Source: HGM04593 sp045647885 (GTDB lineage Bacteria > Bacteroidota > Bacteroidia > Bacteroidales > Bacteroidaceae). Taken from it: a stretch of DNA of 48,763 nt. Below are positions 41,936 to 48,763 of the stretch, piece after piece; position 1 is the stretch's first letter; each line of letters opens with the position of its first letter. The notes under the pieces are model-generated. The model ran no database searches, was not told where the DNA came from, and saw only the letters and a program-made list of their open reading frames with translations. The translations under genes and the position numbers were made by a program. The DNA is taken from contig JAZRMX010000046.1 of the NCBI GenBank assembly GCA_045647885.1, positions 1 through 48,763 of the forward strand, read 5' to 3'.

Positions 41936-43066
41936 GTGAAATTCGACTTACTACACACCGACAAGAACTGCAAGGCACGCGCAGGAGTGCTGCACACCTC
42001 GCACGGAGATATACAAACGCCTATATTTATGCCCGTGGGCACTGTAGGCTCGGTAAAAGCCGTGCAGATACCCGACCTTGTAACCGATGTTAAAGCACAG
42101 ATAATACTCGGTAACACCTACCACCTCTACTTGCGCCCCGGGCTCGATGTCCTGGAGAAAGCAGGCGGCCTTCACAAGTTCAACAGCTGGGAACGCCCCA
42201 TACTCACCGACAGCGGTGGCTTTCAGGTATTCTCGCTCAAGGACATAAGAAAGATGAACGAGGATGGCGTGGAGTTCCGCTCGCACATCGACGGCTCCAA
42301 GCACTTTTTCTCCCCCGAAAGGGTTATGGATATTGAACGCAGCATAGGTGCCGACATCATTATGGCATTTGACGAGTGCACACCCGGTACTGCCGACTAC
42401 AACTATGCTAAAAAATCAATGGAACGCACCCACCGCTGGCTCGACCGCTGTGTGGCACGCCTTGCCGAAACAGAGCCTAAGTATGGCTACGAGCAGGCAC
42501 TATTCCCCATAGTACAAGGTTGCGTCTACCCCGACCTTCGTCGCATATCAGCCGAGTACATAGCATCAAAGGATTGCGTAGGAAACGCAATCGGAGGCCT
42601 TGCCGTGGGCGAGCCTGCCGAAAAAATGTACGAAATGATTGAAGTGGTGAACGAGATTCTGCCCACCGAGAAACCCCGCTACCTGATGGGCGTGGGCACT
42701 CCGGCAAACATCCTCGAGGGTATAGAGCGCGGTATGGATATGTTCGACTGCGTTATGCCCACCCGTAACGGCCGCAACGCCATGCTCTTCACCAAGCAAG
42801 GCATTATGAACATGCGTAACGAAAAGTGGAAGTACGACTTCTCCCCCATTGAGGAAGATGGCGAGTCCTACGTTGACCGCCAGTACAGCCGTGCCTATCT
42901 GCGCCACCTTTTTGTGGCACAGGAGTACCTTGCACTGCAAATTGCATCGCTCCACAACCTTGCGTTCTATGTATGGCTCACACAAGAGGCACGGAAACAC
43001 ATTCTCACCGACAACTATGCCGAGTGGAAGAAAAATATGATTGAACAAGTAACACGCCGACTATAA
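41936..43066 (+). CDS. tgt: tRNA-guanine transglycosylase without zinc cysteines
   Basis: A 376-aa Tgt, which swaps guanine 34 for preQ1 in tRNAs with GUN anticodons on the way to queuosine. Clear motifs are FMPVGTVGSVKAV, ILGNTYHLYLRPG, the DSGGFQVFSL catalytic Asp region, and FDCVMPTRNGRN with the nucleophilic Asp. The usual zinc site (three Cys in CxCxxC plus His) is altered: the three aligned positions are Gly309, Ser311 and Asp314, while His340 remains. GTG is the start. The gene sits 8 nt after lon and 13 nt before the LptF/G gene. Confidence 0.94.
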   Translation: MKFDLLHTDKNCKARAGVLHTSHGDIQTPIFMPVGTVGSVKAVQIPDLVTDVKAQIILGNTYHLYLRPGLDVLEKAGGLHKFNSWERPILTDSGGFQVFSLKDIRKMNEDGVEFRSHIDGSKHFFSPERVMDIERSIGADIIMAFDECTPGTADYNYAKKSMERTHRWLDRCVARLAETEPKYGYEQALFPIVQGCVYPDLRRISAEYIASKDCVGNAIGGLAVGEPAEKMYEMIEVVNEILPTEKPRYLMGVGTPANILEGIERGMDMFDCVMPTRNGRNAMLFTKQGIMNMRNEKWKYDFSPIEEDGESYVDRQYSRAYLRHLFVAQEYLALQIASLHNLAFYVWLTQEARKHILTDNYAEWKKNMIEQVTRRL

Positions 43067-43079
43067 AAAGAGAATTGCT

Positions 43080-44186
43080 ATGAAAAAATGGTTAGATATC
43101 CTGAAGCTCAAACGCATTGATCTATACATCATAGGTAAGTTTCTGGGAACATATTTCTTCTCCCTGGCACTTATAATCACGGTAATCGTCGTTTTCGACT
43201 ACAATGAAAAAATCGACAAGTTCGCAACATCCAACGCAACACTTTCCGAGATTTTGTTCGACTATTACCTGAACCTTGCGCCCTATTATGCCAACACATT
43301 CAGCGCGCTTTTTGTTTTCATTTCGGTAATATATTTTACCTCGAAGCTTGCCGAGAACTCCGAGATTATTGCAATGTTCGCATCGGGAATAAGCTTCAAA
43401 CGTATGTTGCGCCCCTATATGGTTTCAGCAACCCTCATTGCCGCCCTCACATATACATTGAGCGCATACATAATACCCAAAGGCAACGAGACAAGACTTG
43501 AATTTGAGGTAAGGCATAACCGAAAGAAGAAAAACACTTCGGCCGAGAACATACAGTTGCAGGTGGATGAAAATGTGGTGGCCTTCATTGAGTTCTACAA
43601 TACAAAGAACAATATGGGAACCCGCTTCTCGCTCGACAAGTTCGAGGACAAGAAACTCGTTTCGCATATGACTGCAAACAGCATAAAATACCACCCCGAG
43701 GAGAAGTACAAATGGACTCTCCACAACTGGATGATACGCGAACTTAAAGGAGATGTGGAAACCATACGTTCGAGCTGGCGTGAACCACTCGACACCATAA
43801 TAAAGATTGAGCCCGAGGATTTCCTTATTTCGGAAGGACAGCAGGAAACAATGACCAGCCCCCAGCTCAGCCGATACATCGACAAGCAAAAAGCACGTGG
43901 TATGGCAAACATAAAACCCTTTGAGATAGAGTACCACAAGCGCATTGCAATGTCATTTGCAGCGTTCATCCTCACCATCATTGGCGCATCACTCTCATCG
44001 AAAAAGACAAAAGGAGGTATGGGACTCTCGCTTGGTATAGGCCTCGGACTCAGCTTCTCATACATACTTTTCCAAACAATTTCGTCGGCATTTGCCGAGC
44101 AGATGCCGGTGGTAATAGCGGTGTGGATTCCCAACATCCTTTTCAGTTTCATAGCACTTTACCTATACAGGAAAGCACCCAAATAA
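43080..44186 (+). CDS. LptF/LptG-family LPS transport permease
   Basis: A 368-aa YjgP/YjgQ permease, part of the LptB2FG transporter that extracts lipopolysaccharide from the inner membrane. There are three membrane helices near each end: IIGKFLGTYFFSLALIITVI, ALFVFISVIYFT and later ones, then AMSFAAFILTIIGASL, LGIGLGLSFSYILFQ and WIPNILFSFIALYLY. The middle region is the periplasmic jellyroll domain. Whether it is LptF or LptG cannot be told from the sequence alone. It is in the lon-tgt operon. Confidence 0.9.
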   Translation: MKKWLDILKLKRIDLYIIGKFLGTYFFSLALIITVIVVFDYNEKIDKFATSNATLSEILFDYYLNLAPYYANTFSALFVFISVIYFTSKLAENSEIIAMFASGISFKRMLRPYMVSATLIAALTYTLSAYIIPKGNETRLEFEVRHNRKKKNTSAENIQLQVDENVVAFIEFYNTKNNMGTRFSLDKFEDKKLVSHMTANSIKYHPEEKYKWTLHNWMIRELKGDVETIRSSWREPLDTIIKIEPEDFLISEGQQETMTSPQLSRYIDKQKARGMANIKPFEIEYHKRIAMSFAAFILTIIGASLSSKKTKGGMGLSLGIGLGLSFSYILFQTISSAFAEQMPVVIAVWIPNILFSFIALYLYRKAPK

Positions 44187-44201
44187 AGAAAAACACACAT
44201 T

Positions 44202-45581
44202 ATGTACTTTACCGATTTTGATTTCGAAGACGAGGTACTCGACGCACTCGACGCAATGCGTTTCGAGACCTGTACCCCCATACAGGAACAAACCATACAG
44301 CCCCTTATGGACGGGCGCGACCTTATAGGCGTGGCACAGACAGGAACCGGAAAAACTGCAGCCTATCTATTGCCCGTGCTCAACAAACTGTGCAAGGGCG
44401 GCTACCCCGAGGACTCCATAAACTGCATAGTGATGGCACCCACACGCGAGCTTGCGCAGCAGATTGACCGCCAGCTCGAAGGCTTCACATACTTTATGCC
44501 CTTCTCCAGCGTAGCCGTTTACGGCGGAAACGACGGGCAACGTTACGAGCAGGAGCTGCGTGGAATGGCAAAAGGTGCCGACATAATTGTAGCAACACCG
44601 GGACGCCTCATAAGCCACATAAACCTGGGCAACATAGACCTCTCACGAGTATCGTTCTTCATTCTCGACGAGGCCGACCGTATGCTCGATATGGGTTTCT
44701 ACAACGACATTATGACCATTGCCAACAAACTCCCCAAGAACAGGCAGACAATGCTCTTTTCGGCAACAATGCCCCAGGAGATACGCAAGCTGGCAGCAAA
44801 CATACTCACCGACCCGTTGCAGATAACCCTCTCCCTTGCAAAGCCCGCCGACGGCATAACACAAGAGGCTTACGTGTGCCACGAAGGACAAAAGATGGGC
44901 ATCATAAAAAGCATCTTCGAGAAAGAGAGCACCGAACGTGTAATACTCTTTGCATCGCGTAAGAACAAGGTAAAGGACATATCCATCGCACTTAAAAAAA
45001 AAGGCTTCAATGTGGGCGAAATGCACAGCGACCTCGAACAGAGCGAGCGCGACGAGATTATGTTCCAATACAAGAGCCGCAAGATAGATATAATAGTAGC
45101 AACCGACATACTTGCACGCGGAATAGACATAGACGACATACGCATAGTAATAAACTACGACGTGCCACGCGACTGCGACGACTACATACACCGCGTGGGC
45201 CGCACAGCCCGTGCCAATACCAAAGGCCGCGCAATTACCTTTGTTTCCGAGGAAGACCAGACATACTTCAAGCGCATAGAGGACTTTATGGAGCAAGAGG
45301 TAACCAAAATACCCCTCCCCACAGAGCTTGGCGAAGCACCCGAGTATAACCCCATAAGTAAAAGCAAAGGAGGGCGTAACGGCAAACGCAGCAATGGCAA
45401 AGGCGGTGAACGAGGCGGTAACCGCCGCCAAGGCAACAGAAAGAAACACCACGGCAACCCCGCAAACAAGAACAAGGCAGAACAATGCCCTGCAGCAGAG
45501 GGCGCAACCGGCAATAACGCAGAAAAGAAAAAGAATAACAAGCGCCGCCACCGCCGCCCTGCCAAGAAGAGCGATGCTTAA
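44202..45581 (+). CDS. DEAD-box ATP-dependent RNA helicase (RhlE-like)
   Basis: A 459-aa DEAD-box helicase. Motifs in order: Q motif around TPIQEQTIQPL, I GVAQTGTGKTAAYLLP, Ia PTRELAQQ, II ILDEADRMLDMGF, III SAT, V VATDILARGIDIDDI and VI HRVGRTAR. The C-terminal 80 residues are strongly basic and low in complexity (Gly/Asn/Lys/Arg), typical of RNA-binding tails in RhlE-type helicases. A role in ribosome assembly or mRNA decay is inferred. It is the last member of the lon operon. Confidence 0.94.
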   Translation: MYFTDFDFEDEVLDALDAMRFETCTPIQEQTIQPLMDGRDLIGVAQTGTGKTAAYLLPVLNKLCKGGYPEDSINCIVMAPTRELAQQIDRQLEGFTYFMPFSSVAVYGGNDGQRYEQELRGMAKGADIIVATPGRLISHINLGNIDLSRVSFFILDEADRMLDMGFYNDIMTIANKLPKNRQTMLFSATMPQEIRKLAANILTDPLQITLSLAKPADGITQEAYVCHEGQKMGIIKSIFEKESTERVILFASRKNKVKDISIALKKKGFNVGEMHSDLEQSERDEIMFQYKSRKIDIIVATDILARGIDIDDIRIVINYDVPRDCDDYIHRVGRTARANTKGRAITFVSEEDQTYFKRIEDFMEQEVTKIPLPTELGEAPEYNPISKSKGGRNGKRSNGKGGERGGNRRQGNRKKHHGNPANKNKAEQCPAAEGATGNNAEKKKNNKRRHRRPAKKSDA

Positions 45582-45611
45582 ACGCCGTATTAGCAATACT
45601 TAAAAAAACTT

Positions 45612-48170
45612 ATGAAACGTTTTTACACAAGAACACTGCTCGCAGCCCTCTTGTTGCTGTGCAGCACCATTGCAACTGCCCACGATTTTGAAGTCGATGG
45701 CATTTATTACAACATTACGTCGAATACCGACAAAACGGTTGCTGTAACATACAAAGGCAGTTCTTATAGCGAATATTTCAATGAATACAGTGGCGCAGTA
45801 ACCATCCCTACCAGTATTATTTACGACGGTACAACTTACTGCGTAACAGGAATTGGAGAGTATGCGTTCTGCGATTGCAGCAGCCTAACAAGCATAACTA
45901 TTCCTAACAGCGTAACAACTATTGGACAATTCGCATTCAGCAATTGCAGCAGCCTCACAAACATAACTATTCCTAACAGCGTAACTACTATTGGAAACAG
46001 AGCGTTCAGCAAGTGCAGCAGCCTCACAAACGTTACCATACCTAACAACATAACAACTATTGAAAACGGAGCGTTCAGCAGTTGCAGTGGCCTCACAAGC
46101 GTAACAATACCAAACAGCGTAACATATATTGGAAGCAGCGCGTTCAGCGGTTGCAGTGGCCTCACAAGCGTAACTATTCCCAATAGCGTAACAACGATTG
46201 AAAACTACGCATTCAGCAGTTGCAGTGGCCTCACAAGCGTAACTATTCCTAACAGCATAACATATATTGGAAGCAGCGCGTTCAGCAAGTGCAGCAACCT
46301 TAAAGAGGTGCTTATAACAGACCTAACAGCGTGGTGTAATATATATTTTAGCAGCATCGATTCTAACCCGTTGTATTATGCAAGGAATCTATACTTAAAC
46401 GGGGAATTAGTTACTAACCTTGTTATACCCGATAGCATTACTGAAATTGGAAACAATGCATTCACTGGTTGTAACATCGCAAGGGTAACTATTCCTAACA
46501 GCGTAACAAGAATTAAAGACAGAGCGTTCAGTGAGTGTACAGGCCTAATAAGCGTAACTATTCCTAACAGCACAACAACTATTGAATACGGTGCGTTTGA
46601 AGGTTGCAGTAGTCTTAAAAGCGTAACTATTCCCAATAGCTTAACAACAATTGAAGAAAGGGCGTTCTATAATTGCAGCAGCCTCACAAGCATAACTATT
46701 CCCAATAGCGTAACAACGATTGGAAATTCTGCATTCTATGGTTGTAGTGGCCTCACAAGCGTAACTATTCCTAACAGCGTAAAAAAAATTGAATATGGTG
46801 CATTCAATAATTGCACAAACCTTAAAACCGTTATAAACCTCTCTAATTTAACCATTTCAAAAGGTTCAAGCGATTATGGTTATGTAGCTTATTACGCCGA
46901 TGTAGTGATAAATGCACCTTGTTCCATTGAAGGCAACTACATATTTAGTGTTATTGGAGGAATAAACACATTATGTTTATATTTAGGAAACGAGACATCA
47001 ATTGTTCTGCCCGGGAGCTACAATGGAAAGAGTTATGTAATTGGAGAATACGCGTTCAAAGGTTGCACAAGCCTCACAAGCGTAACCATACCTAAATGCG
47101 TAACAAGCATAGGAAACTATGCATTCTATGGTTGTACAAACCTTACAAGTGTAACTATTCCCAACAGCGTAACAAACATAGGACACTATGCATTCTATAA
47201 TTGTACAAACCTTACAAGCGTAACTATACCTAACAACGTAACAAACATAGGAAACTATGCATTCTATAATTGTAAAAGCATCACAAGTATAACTATACCC
47301 TACAGCGTAACAACGATTGGAAACTCCGCATTCAAATATTGTACAAACCTCGCAAGCGTAACTATAGGTAACTGCGTAACAACGATTGGAAACGAAACGT
47401 TCTATAATTGCACGAGCCTTGCAAGCGTAACTATAGGTAACTGCGTAACAAGCATAGGGAACGAAGCATTCTATGGTTGTACAAACCTTAAAACCGTTAT
47501 AAACCTCTCTAATTTAACAATATCAGCAATGTCATCCCGCAATGGCTATGTTGCTTATTACGCCAACAAAGTGATAAATGCACCTAATGGCTCTATTGAA
47601 GGAGATTTTGCGTTTAGTATCATTGATGGAGTGAACACATTGTCTCAATATCTAGGAAATGATACATCTATTGTTCTGCCCGAGAGTTACAAGGGGATGA
47701 GTTATGTAATTGGGAACAACGCATTCAGCAGTTGCAAAAGTCTTACAAGTATAACTATTCCTAACAGCGTAACAACAATTGGGAACTACGCGTTCTATAA
47801 TTGTACAAACCTCAAAGCAATCTATTCCAAAGCAGAGATACCCGCGCAAATAGATTATTACACATTCTGCGATCGCTACAACGCAACCCTCTATGTTCCA
47901 AAAGGTTCAAAAGCAGCATACTTGGCTACAGATTTTTGGAGCAATTTCACCAACATTGTGGAAATGGATTTTGACATCACAGGCGACATCACAGGCGACG
48001 GAATAGTGAACGTGGGTGATATTACAACCATTGCCTCTATGATTCTCGACGAGTCTTTGATGAACGATGCCGCAGATATCAACGATGATGGTGTAGTAAA
48101 CGTGGGTGACATTACTACTCTTGTCAGCATCATTCTTGGTACTGAGAGTGCAAGCGCTTCTGCTCGTTAG
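45612..48170 (+). CDS. BspA-like leucine-rich repeat protein with dockerin-like end
   Basis: An 852-aa secreted protein. A signal peptide (TLLAALLLLCSTIATAH) precedes about two dozen LRR_5/BspA-type units of 23 residues with the pattern IPNSVTTIGxxAFxxCxxLT. Two variant modules beginning NLKTVINLSNLTIS (about residues 403 and 626) interrupt the array. Residues 792-845 form a dockerin-like pair: DITGDGIVNVGD and DINDDGVVNVGD, each with a calcium-binding loop. Such proteins act in adhesion to host or other cells. I see no type IX sorting domain. It starts 30 nt after the helicase gene and is followed by a strong terminator. Confidence 0.93.
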   Translation: MKRFYTRTLLAALLLLCSTIATAHDFEVDGIYYNITSNTDKTVAVTYKGSSYSEYFNEYSGAVTIPTSIIYDGTTYCVTGIGEYAFCDCSSLTSITIPNSVTTIGQFAFSNCSSLTNITIPNSVTTIGNRAFSKCSSLTNVTIPNNITTIENGAFSSCSGLTSVTIPNSVTYIGSSAFSGCSGLTSVTIPNSVTTIENYAFSSCSGLTSVTIPNSITYIGSSAFSKCSNLKEVLITDLTAWCNIYFSSIDSNPLYYARNLYLNGELVTNLVIPDSITEIGNNAFTGCNIARVTIPNSVTRIKDRAFSECTGLISVTIPNSTTTIEYGAFEGCSSLKSVTIPNSLTTIEERAFYNCSSLTSITIPNSVTTIGNSAFYGCSGLTSVTIPNSVKKIEYGAFNNCTNLKTVINLSNLTISKGSSDYGYVAYYADVVINAPCSIEGNYIFSVIGGINTLCLYLGNETSIVLPGSYNGKSYVIGEYAFKGCTSLTSVTIPKCVTSIGNYAFYGCTNLTSVTIPNSVTNIGHYAFYNCTNLTSVTIPNNVTNIGNYAFYNCKSITSITIPYSVTTIGNSAFKYCTNLASVTIGNCVTTIGNETFYNCTSLASVTIGNCVTSIGNEAFYGCTNLKTVINLSNLTISAMSSRNGYVAYYANKVINAPNGSIEGDFAFSIIDGVNTLSQYLGNDTSIVLPESYKGMSYVIGNNAFSSCKSLTSITIPNSVTTIGNYAFYNCTNLKAIYSKAEIPAQIDYYTFCDRYNATLYVPKGSKAAYLATDFWSNFTNIVEMDFDITGDITGDGIVNVGDITTIASMILDESLMNDAADINDDGVVNVGDITTLVSIILGTESASASAR
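46059..46287 (+). repeat. 138-bp tandem duplication in the LRR array
   Basis: The segment starting at 46059 (TTIENGAFSSCSGL and following) recurs at 46197, an exact offset of 138 bp, or two LRR units. The second copy stays near identical to about 46287. Shorter matches between 69-bp units occur all along 45840-46800. Confidence 0.85.
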
Positions 48171-48224
48171 TTCACTCCGTGGGGTTATACTCTTTTTGAA
48201 GAATAATTACTTTTATATATTTAG

Positions 48225-48252
48225 GAGCCGCGGTACGTTTGTATCGCGACTC
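48225..48252 (+). terminator. Terminator after the LRR gene
   Basis: A 12-bp stem (48225-48236 with 48241-48252) having one mismatch and one G-T pair, loop GTTT, followed by TTTTTATG. Confidence 0.8.
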
Positions 48253-48390
48253 TTTTTATGTTAAATAACAATTGCTCCATTTGTTTACGATGGGAGTGAA
48301 AAAGTGAAAGAAAACGGTATAATCCCCCTCGCCTTACAGGCCACTCCCCCTTGTTGCATCAAGTGGGAGAGTTTTAATGCCCTAAACATT

Positions 48391-48486
48391 AATAAGACAT
48401 AAGAACAGGGCGCACACACCGGTGCGCACAAAAGAACATAATAAATAATACCACAAACCCGTAGGGGCGAACCGATGTGTTCGCCC
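48391..48486 (+). repeat. 96-bp interspersed repeat, copy 1
   Basis: It begins AATAAGACATAAGAACAG and contains a hairpin GCGCAC-N6-GTGCGC. It ends with a second hairpin, GGGCGAAC-N6-GTTCGCCC. The copy at 48494-48589 has the same plan. No reading frame fits. Confidence 0.8.
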
Positions 48487-48493
48487 AAAATAA

Positions 48494-48589
48494 AATAAGA
48501 CAGAAGAACAGAACGCACAAAATGTGCGCACAAAAGAACATAATAAATAAAAACGCATATACCGTAGGGGCGAACCGATGTGTTCGCCC
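48494..48589 (+). repeat. 96-bp interspersed repeat, copy 2
   Basis: Offset by 103 bp from copy 1. The CGCAC/GTGCG hairpin keeps its stem while its loop differs. The terminal hairpin GGGGCGAAC-N6-GTTCGCCCC is one pair longer, using the base just after the copy. Confidence 0.8.
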
Positions 48590-48763
48590 CAAAAAAACAT
48601 CAGCAGAAGTAATCTCTTAAATAAACCGGCACCGTTAAAGAATACAGCTTGGAGTAGCTCGGTTTTTGGGAACAGCGAGGACATGCAGAGCGAGGTGTGC
48701 CGTTATATTATTTTTAATAACGCAACACCGAGAGAGTTCCACAGCGCCAAAAACAGAGCGTCA
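48590..48763. other. Non-coding tail of the window
   Basis: No reading frame is supported here. An imperfect hairpin, GGTGTGCCGTTAT and AATAACGCAACACC, lies at about 48694-48731. This stretch may belong to a larger repeat cut by the window edge. Confidence 0.35.

Noticed and set aside
44643..45596. A 317-aa minus-strand frame opposite the DEAD-box helicase
   Set aside because: Low-complexity Ala/Val/Cys/Tyr composition produced by the codon pattern of the helicase gene.

Overview
The window looks like a chromosomal segment of a Bacteroidales bacterium (Bacteroides/Prevotella-like; the genus cannot be fixed from sequence alone). The evidence is the Bacteroidota-type promoters (-33 TTTG, -7 TAnnTTTG) before many genes, weak ribosome-binding sites, a BspA-type leucine-rich surface protein, a DPSL-type ferritin, HU-SPOR and DUF4369 proteins, and a Bacteroidota-style type II-C CRISPR locus.

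Layout. 1-1.5 kb: a phospholipase D/cardiolipin synthase-like lipoprotein gene on the minus strand. 1.6-4.1 kb: an operon with a Cys-rich DUF2148 protein, agmatine deiminase and N-carbamoylputrescine amidase (arginine-derived putrescine synthesis), closed by a strong terminator. 4.26-9.76 kb: a complete type II-C CRISPR-Cas locus, made of a divergent tracrRNA, cas9 (1172 aa, all nuclease residues present), cas1, cas2, a bidirectional terminator and an array of six 47-bp repeats with five spacers. The locus is visibly more A/T rich than its neighbours. 9.9-13.9 kb: DPSL ferritin (minus), a ThiE-like protein, PRPP synthetase, a DUF4369 lipoprotein and convergent panB. 14.1-24.5 kb: a four-gene DNA-end-processing operon, sbcD-sbcC-AddA-like-AddB-like. 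24.8-31.5 kb: peptidase U32, an HU-SPOR membrane protein with a zinc-ribbon/FHA protein, GDPD, an Xaa-Pro aminopeptidase, a TonB-C protein and tRNA-His. 31.6-36.8 kb: a PurF-like amidotransferase followed directly by carB, with no carA between them. 37.2-39.3 kb: tRNA-Thr, a TrmN6-like methyltransferase and a lipid kinase with an odd pentapeptide-repeat tail. 39.4-45.6 kb: the lon-tgt-LptF/G-DEAD-box operon. 45.6-48.2 kb: a BspA-like LRR protein ending in a dockerin-like module. 48.2-48.8 kb: non-coding sequence with a terminator and two copies of a 96-bp hairpin-bearing repeat.

The most notable signals are in the CRISPR locus. The tracrRNA and cas9 promoters are divergent and physically interleaved. 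The crRNA strand of every repeat carries a near-complete Bacteroidota promoter (GTTG-N19-TATCTTTG), so each spacer may be transcribed from its own repeat. The tracrRNA anti-repeat pairs with all 24 nt of the repeat 5' part, three pairs being G-U. Other points worth checking are the Tgt enzyme without zinc cysteines, carB without carA, the lipid-kinase tail repeat, a tandem duplication in the LRR gene, a possibly leaderless HU-SPOR mRNA, and a TAnnTTCG promoter variant that recurs across the window.
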